From DASVBE01 sp963770375 (GTDB taxonomy: Bacteria > Actinomycetota > Actinomycetes > Streptosporangiales > Streptosporangiaceae): a DNA stretch of 64,000 nucleotides. Under the pieces are notes generated by a model that saw only the letters and a list, made by a program, of their open reading frames with translations, was not told the DNA's origin and did no database searches. Location of the stretch: NCBI GenBank assembly GCA_963770375.1, contig CAVYPM010000007.1, forward strand, positions 248,001 to 312,000. The letters are read 5' to 3'. This document shows, one piece after another, positions 54,215-62,504 of this stretch. How positions within the stretch are numbered: the stretch's first letter is position 1; each line of letters opens with the position of its first letter. The position numbers and the translations under genes were made by a program.

Positions 54215-54604
54215 GTGGGCACGGTGTTCGAGCACCCGGTCAGCATCCGGTGGCGGGATATGGACGCCCTGGGCCACGTCAACCACGCGGTGTTCCTGAC
54301 CTACCTGGAAGAGGGCCGCGACGCCTGCTTCGAGCAGCTCTTCGGTGACCTGGACTACGTGATGGTCCGGCTGGAGATCGATATGCGCGCGGAGATCCGG
54401 CTGGCCGACGAGCAGGTCACCGTGCAGATCGCGGTCGAGCGGATGGGCAACAGCAGCCTGACCACCCGGGAGACGATCCGCACCCGGGACGGCCAGATAG
54501 CGGCCGAGGCGAGCGTGGTGACCGTCCGCTGGGACCCGAAGGCGCGCAAGTCACTCCCGTTCACCGAGCCGGAGCGCGCGAAGCTGGCCGCCGCCATCGG
54601 CTAG
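54215..54604 (+). CDS. Acyl-CoA thioesterase (4HBT hot-dog family)
   Basis: 129 residues, single hot-dog domain. The 4HBT motif SIRWRDMDALGHVNHAVFLT (Asp and His-Asn in place) is followed by YLEEGRDACFEQLFGDL, IDMRAEIRLADEQVTVQIAV and SLTTRETIRTRDGQIAAEAS. The GTG at 54215 is preferred for its GGGAGG site; an in-frame GTG at 54191 lacks one. Cleaves an acyl-CoA or hydroxybenzoyl-CoA; substrate unknown. It stands alone behind the terminator of the beta-helix gene. Confidence 0.83.
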   Translation: MGTVFEHPVSIRWRDMDALGHVNHAVFLTYLEEGRDACFEQLFGDLDYVMVRLEIDMRAEIRLADEQVTVQIAVERMGNSSLTTRETIRTRDGQIAAEASVVTVRWDPKARKSLPFTEPERAKLAAAIG

Positions 54605-54631
54605 GCGGCCTCGGCGGGCCCTGGCCGGCAC

Positions 54632-55175
54632 ATGCTGACCAGGGAAGCTGTCGCCGCCGCGCTGCTGCCGCCGCAGCGGGCAGCCCTGGCGGGCCAGGCT
54701 CTCAGCGCGGTGCAGGCCGCCCACCCCGGGCTGCTCGGCGGATACGGCGACCTCGCCGCGGACCTGGCCTTGCAGGCCGGGCAGCGGGCCGAGGCCGGCG
54801 GACTGCTGGCGACCTCGGGCCAGGCAGCGCTGCGGCGCGGCGCGCTCGCCACCGCGGCGTGGACGCTGGCCCGGGCCGTTGACCTGCTCGACGACCAAGA
54901 TCAGCGGGCCAGCGCCGAGATGCTGCTGATCGAGAGCCTGACGCTGGCCGGCCAGGTCGACGAGGCGATGCAGGCCGCGCAGCGGCTCACCGGCAGCCTG
55001 CCGGCCGGGCCCGGCTCGGCCGCCACCCGGCTGGCGGTGCACCTGAAGCTGGCTCACGCGGCCGTTGGCGCCACCCGGTGGGCGGACGCCAGGCGGCAGC
55101 TTGGCCTCGCCGCCGACCTGCTCGCGGCCCGCCCGGATCCTGCGCTCAGCGCGGAAGCCGGGGTGCTCGGCGCGG
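54632..55175 (+). pseudogene. Fragment of a LuxR/AAA regulator (helical repeat part only)
   Basis: Encodes about 180 residues of TPR-like helices: RAALAGQALSAVQAAHPGLL, GDLAADLALQAGQRAEAGGL, GQAALRRGALATAAWTLARA, DEAMQAAQRLTGSLPAGPG. This is the middle of a large AAA-LuxR regulator. Neither the ATPase nor the LuxR domain is present. The coding runs directly into a beta-helix gene fragment near 55180, which marks a recombination junction. Confidence 0.65.
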
Positions 55176-55182
55176 AGCTTCA

Positions 55183-55415
55183 ACGGCGGCGGCCTCGCTC
55201 ACCGCGAGGGCCAGGCACGTCCGCGGATCAGCAGTACGGTCGTCGATCCGCAACCACGCCGGTGGCCTGGGCGGCGGGATCTCCAGCATAGGCACCACCC
55301 TGCTCACGGGCGACCGGGTGGTGTTCAACCGCGGCTTCGCCGGGGGCGGCATTTCCAGCAACCTCAACGGCACCGTCTCGCTGCGGTTCACGCTGGTCGC
55401 CTTCAACTCCCGCCC
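55183..55415 (+). pseudogene. Truncated third copy of the beta-helix gene (3' part)
   Basis: In two frames it reads FNGGGLAHREGQARPRISST, then NHAGGLGGGISSIGTTLLTG, DRVVFNRGFAGGGIS and LNGTVSLRFTLVAFNS. This matches the last 80 residues of the two intact copies (RNSAGTAGGGIANHGTTVL; GTVSLRFTLVVFNSPDN) but stops before the shared Cys ending. One frame change lies near 55240. Between it and 55658 no gene is recognised. Confidence 0.7.
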
Positions 55416-55657
55416 CCCCGGTGTGGCCCTGGCCCGGCTGCTCGCGCAGGCTCCCGGACCGGGCTGGCGGCCCGCCGGCGCTGGTCAACCGCCACTCGGC
55501 TAGGCCCCACCCGGCCCTGGCCCCGGAACGGGACGCCCGCCAGGTAATGACCTGGCAAACGCTGAACCTCCCGCTCGCCAGGTACGTACCCCATCGGGGC
55601 CATCCGGACGAGTACCCCGGCCTCCTCTGGGGCCGGGACGCGAGCGGGAGGATGCAC

Positions 55658-56809
55658 ATGACACGATCTACCACCCTGCGTGCGCGCGGTCTGTGGCCGG
55701 TGGCCCTGATCGTCGACCGCCGGATCACTCGTCACCGCGGCGCTGGGCGCCACACCCGCACTGCCGCCCGGGCGGGAGGTGGCTACCGGCAGGTCAACCT
55801 GGTCTCCGACCAGCACATGCGGGCTCCGCTGCGGGACACCGACCTGGTCAACGCCTGGGGCCTGGCCGCCTCGCCCGGCACCGACGCCAAGCCGGGCTCC
55901 CCGCTGTGGGTGGCCGACAACGGCACCGACAAGGCCACGCTGTACGCCGGCACCGGGCCCGCCTCGGTCGCCAAGGTGGGCCTCGTCGTCAACGTCCGCG
56001 GCATGGCCCCGACCGGGCAGGTGTTCAACCCGTTCCCGCACGCCTTCATGGTCAGGGACAAGCGCGGCCACACCGGGGCGTCGCTGTTCATCTTCGACAC
56101 CGAGAACGGCACCATCGACGGCTGGAGCCCGGGCGTCGGCGCGGTCGGCAAGAACCCGTCGACCACCACGTTCGTCGCGCACCGCAACGCGCACGCCATC
56201 TACAAGGGCCTGGCCATCGGGACGGTCGCGGGCGGCCGGCCGGTGCTGTACGCCACGAACTTCCACTCCGGCAAGGTCGAGGCGTTCAACGGCCGGTTCC
56301 ACCGGATCACGCTGCCCGGCGGCCGCTTCGTCGACCCGCATATGCCCGCGGGCTACGCGCCGTTCGGCATCGCCGAGATCAGCGCTGGCCACAGTCTGGT
56401 CGTGACCTACGCCAAGCAGGAAGGGCCGCACAGCCCCGACGAAATGGACGGCCCTGGCCTCGGTTTCGTGGATGTGTTCTCCAACGACGGCCGGTTCCTG
56501 CACCGGCTGGCCAGCCACGGCGCGCTCAACGCGCCGTGGGGCGTGGCCCTGGCGCCGGCCGGCTTCGGCCCGTTCAGCGGCGACCTGCTGGTGGGCAACT
56601 TCGGCGACGGGCGCATCAACGCGTACAACACGTCCACCGGAGCCCGCGTCGGCCAGCTGCGGCGGCTCAGCGGCGGCCCGGTCGTCATCCCCGGACTGTG
56701 GGCCCTGATGTTCGGCAACGGGAACGCGGCGAAGACCAACGAGCTGATCTTCTCCGCCGGCCCTGGCGGCGAGGACCACGGCCTTCTGGGGAAGCTAGTG
56801 GCTCCGTAG
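55658..56809 (+). CDS. TIGR03118-family secreted protein, copy 1 (altered signal peptide)
   Basis: 383 residues. The mature domain is the TIGR03118 beta-propeller-like family: GGYRQVNLVSDQHMRAPLRD, LVNAWGLAASPGTDAKPGSP, LWVADNGTDKATLYAGTG, HAIYKGLAIGTV, LYATNFHSGKVEAFNG, PAGYAPFGIAEISAGHSLVV, and the end GLWALMFGNGNAAKTNELIF. The first 45 residues as read are Arg-rich (VDRRITRHRGAGRHTRTAAR) and not a signal peptide. A hydrophobic segment, AGSLVTAALGATPALPPG, exists in another frame, so two compensating frame changes seem to have destroyed the signal. ATG 55658, GGGAGG upstream. Confidence 0.78.
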   Translation: MTRSTTLRARGLWPVALIVDRRITRHRGAGRHTRTAARAGGGYRQVNLVSDQHMRAPLRDTDLVNAWGLAASPGTDAKPGSPLWVADNGTDKATLYAGTGPASVAKVGLVVNVRGMAPTGQVFNPFPHAFMVRDKRGHTGASLFIFDTENGTIDGWSPGVGAVGKNPSTTTFVAHRNAHAIYKGLAIGTVAGGRPVLYATNFHSGKVEAFNGRFHRITLPGGRFVDPHMPAGYAPFGIAEISAGHSLVVTYAKQEGPHSPDEMDGPGLGFVDVFSNDGRFLHRLASHGALNAPWGVALAPAGFGPFSGDLLVGNFGDGRINAYNTSTGARVGQLRRLSGGPVVIPGLWALMFGNGNAAKTNELIFSAGPGGEDHGLLGKLVAP

Positions 56810-56835
56810 TTTAGAACTGATCAGCAGTGATATAA

Positions 56836-56867
56836 CCGGGGCCGGGCGACTAATCGCCCGGCCCCGG
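56836..56867. terminator. Hairpin terminator after TIGR03118 copy 1
   Basis: Perfect 13-bp stem: CCGGGGCCGGGCG (56836-56848) and CGCCCGGCCCCGG (56855-56867), loop ACTAAT. Lies 26 bp after the stop codon. Confidence 0.68.
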
Positions 56868-56952
56868 CACCCGTCACTCACCCGTTGAACCCGCCATCGG
56901 GTGGAGTGGCCCCGGTTCCTCGGGAGCCGGGACCGAGAGCGGGAGGTACAGC

Positions 56953-58110
56953 ATGACCCGAGTGACGGCACTACCAGCCGGGATCCGGCGCGGGCTGATA
57001 CCCGCGGCCGCGATCGTGACATCAGCGACCCTGGCCGTGGCAGCGTTCGGCAGCGTCCCGGGCAGCGCCACGACGGCGCGGGGCGGCTACCGCCAGATCA
57101 ACCTCGTATCCGACCTGGCCATGAAGGGCGTCCTGAAGGACCCGGACCTGGTCAACGCCTGGGGGCTGGCCGCCTCGCCGGGCACCAACGCCAAGCCGGG
57201 CTCCCCGCTGTGGGTGGCCGACAACGGCACCGACAAGGCGACGCTGTACGCCGGCACCGGGCCGGCCTCGGTCGCCAAGGTGGGCCTCGTCGTCAACGTC
57301 CGCGGCGCCGCCCCGACCGGGCAGGTGTTCAACCCGTTCCCGCACGCGTTCGGGGTCAGCGACGGGCAGGGCCACCACGCGCCCGCGCTGTTCGTCTTCG
57401 ACACCGAGAACGGCACGATCGACGGCTGGAGCCCGACCATCGGCGCGGTCGGCAAGAACCCGTCGACCACCACGTTCGTCCTGCACCGCAAGGCCGGCGC
57501 GGTCTACAAGGGCCTGGCCACCGCCCGGTTCAACGGCGAGCCGGTGCTGTACGCCACCAACTTCCACTCCGGCAAGGTGGAGGCGTACGACCGCAGCCTG
57601 CACCCGATGAGCCTGCCGGGCCGGTTCGTGGACCCGAACCTGCCCGCGGGCTACGCGCCGTTCGGCATCGCCGAGATCAACGGCAACCTGATCGTGACCT
57701 ACGCCAAGCAGGACGCGGACCGGCATGACGACGTGAAGGGTCCCGGCCACGGGTTCATCGACATGTTCGGCAACGGCGGCCACTTCCTCGGCCGGCTGGG
57801 CACCCGCGGCCCGCTCGACTCGCCGTGGGGCATCGCGCTGGCCCCGCAGGGCTTCGGCCGGTGGGCCGGCGCCCTGCTGATCGGCAACTTCGGCAACGGG
57901 CACATCAACGTCTACAACCCCACGGTCCTCCGGCACGGGCACCTGGGCCAGATGCTGCGCCCCAGCGGCCGGCCGATGGTCATCCCCGGCCTGTGGGCGC
58001 TGATGGCCGGCAACGGCAACGCGGCCAAGACCAGCGAAGTGCTCTTCTCCGCGGGCCCGTCCGACGAGTCGCACGGCCTGCTCGGCAAGTTCGTCCCGCA
58101 GATCCCGTGA
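56953..58110 (+). CDS. TIGR03118-family secreted protein, copy 2
   Basis: 385 residues with a proper signal peptide (IRRGLIPAAAIVTSATLAVA, cleavage near GSATT). The mature region is close to copy 1 throughout: GGYRQINLVSDLAMKGVLKD, LVNAWGLAASPGTNAKPGSP, LYATNFHSGKVEAYDR and GLWALMAGNGNAAKTSEVLF. The DNA of long blocks is nearly identical, so the duplication is recent or kept alike by gene conversion. ATG 56953 after GGGAGGTACAGC. Extracellular; the family has no known biochemical function. Confidence 0.83.
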   Translation: MTRVTALPAGIRRGLIPAAAIVTSATLAVAAFGSVPGSATTARGGYRQINLVSDLAMKGVLKDPDLVNAWGLAASPGTNAKPGSPLWVADNGTDKATLYAGTGPASVAKVGLVVNVRGAAPTGQVFNPFPHAFGVSDGQGHHAPALFVFDTENGTIDGWSPTIGAVGKNPSTTTFVLHRKAGAVYKGLATARFNGEPVLYATNFHSGKVEAYDRSLHPMSLPGRFVDPNLPAGYAPFGIAEINGNLIVTYAKQDADRHDDVKGPGHGFIDMFGNGGHFLGRLGTRGPLDSPWGIALAPQGFGRWAGALLIGNFGNGHINVYNPTVLRHGHLGQMLRPSGRPMVIPGLWALMAGNGNAAKTSEVLFSAGPSDESHGLLGKFVPQIP

Positions 58111-58116
58111 TCTAGA

Positions 58117-58157
58117 CGACGGCCCGGCCGGTGCGCACCGCACCGGCCGGGCCGTCG
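58117..58157. terminator. Very strong hairpin terminator after TIGR03118 copy 2
   Basis: Perfect 18-bp stem: CGACGGCCCGGCCGGTGC (58117-58134) and GCACCGGCCGGGCCGTCG (58140-58157), five-base loop. It isolates the secreted-protein block from the ABC exporter operon. Confidence 0.7.
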
Positions 58158-58160
58158 GCA

Positions 58161-58205
58161 TGTTCCGGGAGGTACTGCTCCGGGAGGAACTGCTCCGGGA
58201 AAATC
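58161..58205 (+). repeat. Three tandem 15-bp repeats upstream of the ABC exporter
   Basis: TGTTCCGGGAGGTAC, TGCTCCGGGAGGAAC and TGCTCCGGGAAAATC follow one another without gap. They lie between the terminator and the start of the ATPase gene (58259), where a regulator such as the MerR protein might bind. Confidence 0.6.
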
Positions 58206-58258
58206 CGGCCCGGCCTGGGCTTGACCTTGACCCAGGGGCAGGGCCAGAGCATGGGCGC

Positions 58259-59239
58259 ATGAGCATAACCGCCCAGACCACCCGGCCCGCCGCGGTGGCT
58301 GCGTACTCCATGAAAAAGAGCTACCGGGACAAGACCGTCCTGGCTGGCGTCGACCTGACCATCGCCGAGGGTGAGGTGCTGGCGCTGCTCGGGCCCAACG
58401 GGGCCGGCAAGACCACCACCGTGCAGATCCTGTCCACGCTGATCCCGGCGGACGGCGGGACGGCCACCGTGCTGGGTCATGACCTGCGCCGCGAGGCCGC
58501 CGCGATCCGCGCCGGGATCGGCGTGACCGGCCAGTTCTCCGCTGTCGACGACCTGCTCACCGGCCGGGAGAACCTGCTGCTGATGGGCCGTCTGCTGCAC
58601 CTGCCCGCGGCCGAGCGCAGGGCCCGGGCCACCGCGCTGCTCGATCAGTTCGGCCTCACCGAGGCGGCCGGCCAGCTGCCGGCCCGGTACTCCGGCGGCA
58701 TGCGCCGCCGGCTGGACATCGCGATGACGCTGATGGGCCGGCCCCGGCTGATCTTCCTGGACGAGCCGACCACCGGCCTGGACCCGCGCAGCCGCCACCT
58801 GATGTGGCAGCTCATCCGCGGCCTGGTGGCCGGCGGCGTGACGGTCCTGCTGACCACCCAGTACCTGGAGGAAGCCGACCAGCTGGCGGACCGCATCGCG
58901 GTGCTCGACCACGGCCGCATCGTGGCCGAGGGCACCCCGGACGAGCTCAAGCGCCGCATCCCCGGCGCGCATCTGCTGCTGCGGTTCGCCAGCAGCGCGG
59001 CGCTGGACGCGGCGGCCGCCGCGCTGCCCGGATCCACCGCCGACCCCGGCGAGCTGACCCTGCGGGTGCCGGGCGAGGGCGGCGTGGACACGCTGCGCAC
59101 GGTGCTGGCCCGGCTCGGCGACAGCGCCGGCCTGGCGGACCTGTCCATCCACACGCCCGACCTCGACGACGTGTTCTTCGCGCTGACCGGCAGCCCGGCG
59201 CAGCCCGGCAGCCCGGCGCAGAAGGAGGCCGCCCGGTGA
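58259..59239 (+). CDS. DrrA-type ABC transporter ATPase (drug exporter)
   Basis: 326 residues: Walker A GPNGAGKTT (45-53), Q-loop TGQFSAVDDLLTGREN, signature YSGGMRRRLDIAMTLMGRP, Walker B LIFLDEPTTGLDPRSR and a DrrA-type C-terminal domain (VAEGTPDELKRRIPGAHLLL, LSIHTPDLDDVFFALTG). ATG 58259. It couples to the permease by a four-base overlap. This ATPase and permease pair exports hydrophobic drugs or lipids, as in daunorubicin resistance; the actual substrate is unknown. Confidence 0.87.
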   Translation: MSITAQTTRPAAVAAYSMKKSYRDKTVLAGVDLTIAEGEVLALLGPNGAGKTTTVQILSTLIPADGGTATVLGHDLRREAAAIRAGIGVTGQFSAVDDLLTGRENLLLMGRLLHLPAAERRARATALLDQFGLTEAAGQLPARYSGGMRRRLDIAMTLMGRPRLIFLDEPTTGLDPRSRHLMWQLIRGLVAGGVTVLLTTQYLEEADQLADRIAVLDHGRIVAEGTPDELKRRIPGAHLLLRFASSAALDAAAAALPGSTADPGELTLRVPGEGGVDTLRTVLARLGDSAGLADLSIHTPDLDDVFFALTGSPAQPGSPAQKEAAR

Positions 59240-60024
59240 CCGCCATGACCATGACCGCCCAGGACACCGCCACGATGCTCGGCCGCGAGCTCAGGCACAC
59301 GCTGCGCTACCCGCTGATGCTGATCGCGTCGATCATCTCGCCGGTCGTGATGCTGCTGCTGTTCGACTACATCCTCGGCGGGCCGATCGGCGCCGGGCTG
59401 GGCAGCGCGGCCCACGGCGCCCCGTACATCGACTACCTGGTGCCCGGCATCCTGGTGATGACCGTCGCGTCCGGCACGTCGACCACCGCGATCAACGTGT
59501 GCACCGACATGACCGGCGGCATCATCGACCGGTTCCGCACCATGGCGGTCAGCCGCGGCGCGCTGCTGGCCGGGCACGTCACCGCGAACGTGCTGCGCAC
59601 GATGGTGAACACGGTGTTCATGACCGCGGTGGCGCTGGCCGCCGGGTTCCGCCCGCACGCCACGGTCCCGGGCTGGCTGGCCGTGGGCGGCCTGTTCGCG
59701 GCGTTCTCGTTCGCGCTGGCCTGGCTGTCGGTCGCGCTCGGGCTGGCCACCAAGAGCACGGCCGGCGCGAACAGCTCGACCCTGCCGATCGCGTTCCTGC
59801 TGCCGTTCCTGTCCAGCGCGTTCGTGCCGCCCGCGGCGATGCCCGCCGGGCTGCGCTGGTTCGCCGAGCACCAGCCGTTCACCGCGGTGGTGGACTCCGT
59901 GCGCGCGCTGCTGTCCGGCGCGCCGGCCGGGCATACCGGGTACGTGGCCCTGGCCTGGTGCGCGGGGATCGCGCTGGCCGGTTACCTGTGGGCGCGGTCG
60001 CTGTTCCGCCGCGGCCGCCGGTGA
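59236..60024 (+). CDS. DrrB-type ABC-2 permease
   Basis: 262 residues, six helices. ELRHTLRYPLMLIASIISPV opens the ABC-2 fold, YIDYLVPGILVMTVASGTST follows, then GGIIDRFRTMAVSRGALLAG with the conserved DRFR/SR loop and STLPIAFLLPFLSSAFVPPA. GTG 59236 overlaps the ATPase stop (GTGA). Functions with the ATPase as an exporter. Confidence 0.87.
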   Translation: MTAMTMTAQDTATMLGRELRHTLRYPLMLIASIISPVVMLLLFDYILGGPIGAGLGSAAHGAPYIDYLVPGILVMTVASGTSTTAINVCTDMTGGIIDRFRTMAVSRGALLAGHVTANVLRTMVNTVFMTAVALAAGFRPHATVPGWLAVGGLFAAFSFALAWLSVALGLATKSTAGANSSTLPIAFLLPFLSSAFVPPAAMPAGLRWFAEHQPFTAVVDSVRALLSGAPAGHTGYVALAWCAGIALAGYLWARSLFRRGRR

Positions 60025-60096
60025 CAGGATGCCGGTGCCAAGATGACTGGCCGGGACGGCCCGCACCGGCAGCGGGCCGGGAGGAGGCCGCCGCGG

Positions 60097-60884
60097 ATGA
60101 TCACGATCGGCCAGCTCGCGAGCTACGCCGGGGTGACGGTCAAGGCGGTGCGCGTCTACCACGCGCGCGGCCTGCTGCCCGAGCCGCCGCGGGACGCGTC
60201 GGGCTACCGGCGCTACACCGCCGAGGACGCGATCAGCCTCGTCAAGATCAGGACGCTGGCCGAGGCCGGGGTGCCGCTGGCCCGGATCAGGGATCTGCTC
60301 ACCGCGGACCCGGGCGCGTTCGCCGCGGCGATCGCCGAGATCGACCGCGGCCTGGCCCGCAAGGCCGCCGAGCTGCGCCGCAGCCGGGAGCGGATCGCGC
60401 AGCTCAGCGGCGGTGACCGGCTGTTCGTGTCGGACGAGATGGCGGCTTTCCTCAGCCGCCTGCGGGAGATCGGGGTAAGTGCGCGCGGCGTGCAGCTGGA
60501 GCGCGACCTGTGGATCCTGCTCCAGTCGGTGTCCCCGGCCCAGGCCGCGGTCTGGTTCGCCGACAAGCGGGACTCGCTCGCCGATCCCGAGTTCCAGGCC
60601 ATCTACCGGGAGTTCGACGCCGCGTTCGGCTGGCCCGCGGACGACCCGCGGCTGCCCGCGCTGGCCGGGCGGGCGCACCGCTGGCTGGCCGCCCGGGCCG
60701 CCGGGGCCGCCGGGGCCGGCTCGGCCGCGCAGGCCGCCCGGGCGGCTGTGCCGGCCCTGGACCCAGCGGTGACCGAGCTCATCGAGAGCTCGACCACGTG
60801 CTGTCGCCAGGCTGGGAGCGGCTGGCCGAGCTCGGCCGGGAGCTGCGGACCGGTGAGTCTGACCCGGCCGGCCCGTCTCAGTAA
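60097..60884 (+). pseudogene. MerR family regulator, one frameshift near the end
   Basis: ATG 60097 with GGGAGGAGG upstream. The winged helix is typical MerR: ITIGQLASYAGVTVKAVRVY, HARGLLPEPPRDASGYRRYT and AEAGVPLARIRDLL. A dimerising helix follows, then a C-terminal TipA/other sensor-like domain (WFADKRDSLADPEFQAIYRE). Near 60790 a one-base loss shifts the frame; in the next frame it ends LDHVLSPGWERLAELGREL and stops at 60884. The DNA-binding part is unaffected. Likely regulator of the exporter genes before it and the hydrolase after it. Confidence 0.8.
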
Positions 60885-60912
60885 GCAGACACCCGGAGCA
60901 AAGGAAACCGCC

Positions 60913-61779
60913 ATGACCGAGCCGAAGACCTTCACCCTGGATGTGCCGGGCGCGGTGCTGCACTACGACGTGCGCGCCAACGACGACAGCGACTACCCGG
61001 TCCTGCTGATGATCGGCTCGCCGATGGGTGCCGAGGGGTTCACCACCCAGGCCGGTCACTTCGCCGACCGCACCGTGGTGACCTACGACCCGCGCAGCTC
61101 CCAGCGCAGCCAGCGCACCGACGGGGCGCTGGAGACCAACCCGGACGAGCACGCCGATGACCTGCACCGGCTGATCACCGAACTCGGCGCCGGGCCGGCC
61201 GACATCTTCGCCAGCAGCGGCGGCGCGGTCAACGCGCTGGCCCTGGTGGCCAGGCACCCCGGGCAGGTCCGCGTGCTGGTGGCCCACGAGCCGCCCGCCT
61301 TCCAGGAACTGCCGGACCGCAAGGAGGCGCTGGCCACCACCACGGCCATCCGCGAGCTGTTCTACCGGGAGGGCTTCGCCCCGGCCATGGCCAAGTTCAT
61401 CGCGGTGGTCAGCCACGAGGGCCCGCTCCCCGACGGGTACGCCGGCCAGCCGGGCCCCGACCCGGCCATGTTCGGCCTGCCGGCCGGTGACGACGGCAAC
61501 CGCAACGACCCGCTGCTCGGCCACAACATCATCACCTGCACGCACTACCGGCTCGACTTCGACGCGCTGCGGGCCGCGTCCACCCGGATCGTGGTCGGCG
61601 TCGGCGCCGCGTCCGCCCAGCAGCCCGCGGGCCGGGCCGGCGCCGCGGTGGCCGCGCGGCTCGGCCAGGAGCCGGTCACGTTCCCCGGCGGCCACGACGG
61701 CTTCCTCGGCGGCGAGTACGGCGGCATGGGCGAGCCGGACGCGTTCGCCGCGGTCCTGCGCCAGACCCTGGACGGCTAG
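60913..61779 (+). CDS. Alpha/beta hydrolase
   Basis: 288 residues. PVLLMIGSPMGAEGFTTQAG is the oxyanion region, TVVTYDPRSSQRSQRTDG follows, and the nucleophile elbow is ASSGGAVNALALVARHPGQV. A late His lies in TFPGGHDGFLGGEYGG. ATG 60913, AAAGGAAA upstream, 28 bp after the MerR stop. A stand-alone hydrolase in a drug-export operon may inactivate the exported compound (inference). Unlike haloalkane dehalogenases it lacks an Asp nucleophile. Confidence 0.82.
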   Translation: MTEPKTFTLDVPGAVLHYDVRANDDSDYPVLLMIGSPMGAEGFTTQAGHFADRTVVTYDPRSSQRSQRTDGALETNPDEHADDLHRLITELGAGPADIFASSGGAVNALALVARHPGQVRVLVAHEPPAFQELPDRKEALATTTAIRELFYREGFAPAMAKFIAVVSHEGPLPDGYAGQPGPDPAMFGLPAGDDGNRNDPLLGHNIITCTHYRLDFDALRAASTRIVVGVGAASAQQPAGRAGAAVAARLGQEPVTFPGGHDGFLGGEYGGMGEPDAFAAVLRQTLDG

Positions 61780-61792
61780 GCCCCGGGCCCTG

Positions 61793-61844
61793 ACCCGCCG
61801 GGCGGCCCGCCGCGTGCCTCGCATGCGGCGGCCACCCGGCGGGT
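61793..61844 (+). terminator. Hairpin terminator with T-rich tail after the exporter operon
   Basis: ACCCGCCGGG (61793-61802) pairs with CCCGGCGGGT (61835-61844), with an inner GC-rich stem, and is followed by GTTCTTTAT. It closes the operon of ATPase, permease, MerR and hydrolase. Confidence 0.7.
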
Positions 61845-61876
61845 GTTCTTTATGGGTTACGGAGGTTGCCTGGCCG

Positions 61877-61972
61877 GTGCCGCACGCAACGCCCGTCAAA
61901 CACCCCGTCAAACACCGCGAGGCGCACGGCCTGGTCGCCGACGAGATCTACCCGGTCAGCGAGCACAGCTAG
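61877..61972 (+). CDS. Possible small protein (31 residues)
   Basis: GTG start with GGAGG 11 bases before it. Encodes MPHATPVKHPVKHREAHG and ends LVADEIYPVSEHS. His-rich with a repeated Val-Lys-His. It has no recognised family, and its stop overlaps that of the convergent TetR gene. Coding status is uncertain. Confidence 0.25.
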   Translation: MPHATPVKHPVKHREAHGLVADEIYPVSEHS

Positions 61973-62502
61973 CCGGGCGCCCGCAGGCCGGCCAGGTGGA
62001 TGGTCAGGAACCGCTGCCAGTCGACCGGGGCGGCGGGCGTGGCCTGGATCATCCCGCGCAGGGCGGCGATGAGGGCCATCACGTCGTCGAAGCTGACCTG
62101 CGGCCCGACCGTGCCGGCCGCCACCGCGCGGGCGGTCAGCTCGCCGAGCGCGGCCCGGATCCGGGCCGACGCGGCCGGGTCGGCCGGGCGCTCGAGCAGC
62201 AGGCTGGCGTACCGGGAATGGTCCGCGAACGACTGGCCGAAGGCCCCCAGCAGGTCCTCGAGGCCGTGCCCGTCGGGCCGGGCCAGGGCCAGCTCGCAGG
62301 CCGCGGTCAGCTCGCCGAGCGCGAGCCGGAGCAGCTCGTCGATCAGCGCGTCCTTGCTGGCGAACCGGCGGTACACGGTGCCGACGCCGACCCCGGCGCG
62401 GGCCGCGATCTCCTCCATGCTGGCGTGCGCGCCGGACTCGCCGAGCACGTCCCTGGCCGCCTCCAGGATGCGCTCGTGGTTGCGCTGGGCGTCGATGCGC
62501 AC
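61969..62502 (-). CDS. TetR/AcrR family regulator
   Basis: 177 residues. HTH domain at 5-50: NHERILEAARDVLGESG, ASMEEIAARAGVGVGTVYRR, FASKDALIDELL. The C-terminal domain is a TetR_C helical bundle (YASLLLERPADPAASARIRA). GTG 62502 is two bases after the MFS stop, so both are one leftward operon. The palindrome at 63983-63998 in front of the MFS gene is its likely operator. Probable drug-responsive repressor. Confidence 0.85.
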   Translation of the reverse strand: MRIDAQRNHERILEAARDVLGESGAHASMEEIAARAGVGVGTVYRRFASKDALIDELLRLALGELTAACELALARPDGHGLEDLLGAFGQSFADHSRYASLLLERPADPAASARIRAALGELTARAVAAGTVGPQVSFDDVMALIAALRGMIQATPAAPVDWQRFLTIHLAGLRAPG

Positions 62503-62504
62503 GG

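Noticed and set aside
60043..61779. Single open frame joining MerR to the hydrolase
   Set aside because: The join arises from the frame change near 60790. The MerR's own ending and stop are seen in the next frame at 60884, and the hydrolase has its own ATG and ribosome site.
58645..61911. A 1088-residue open frame on the minus strand
   Set aside because: It lies antisense to clear ABC, MerR and hydrolase genes. High GC content removes stop codons from the opposite strand; the sequence is low-complexity Arg/Gly/Ala with no domain.
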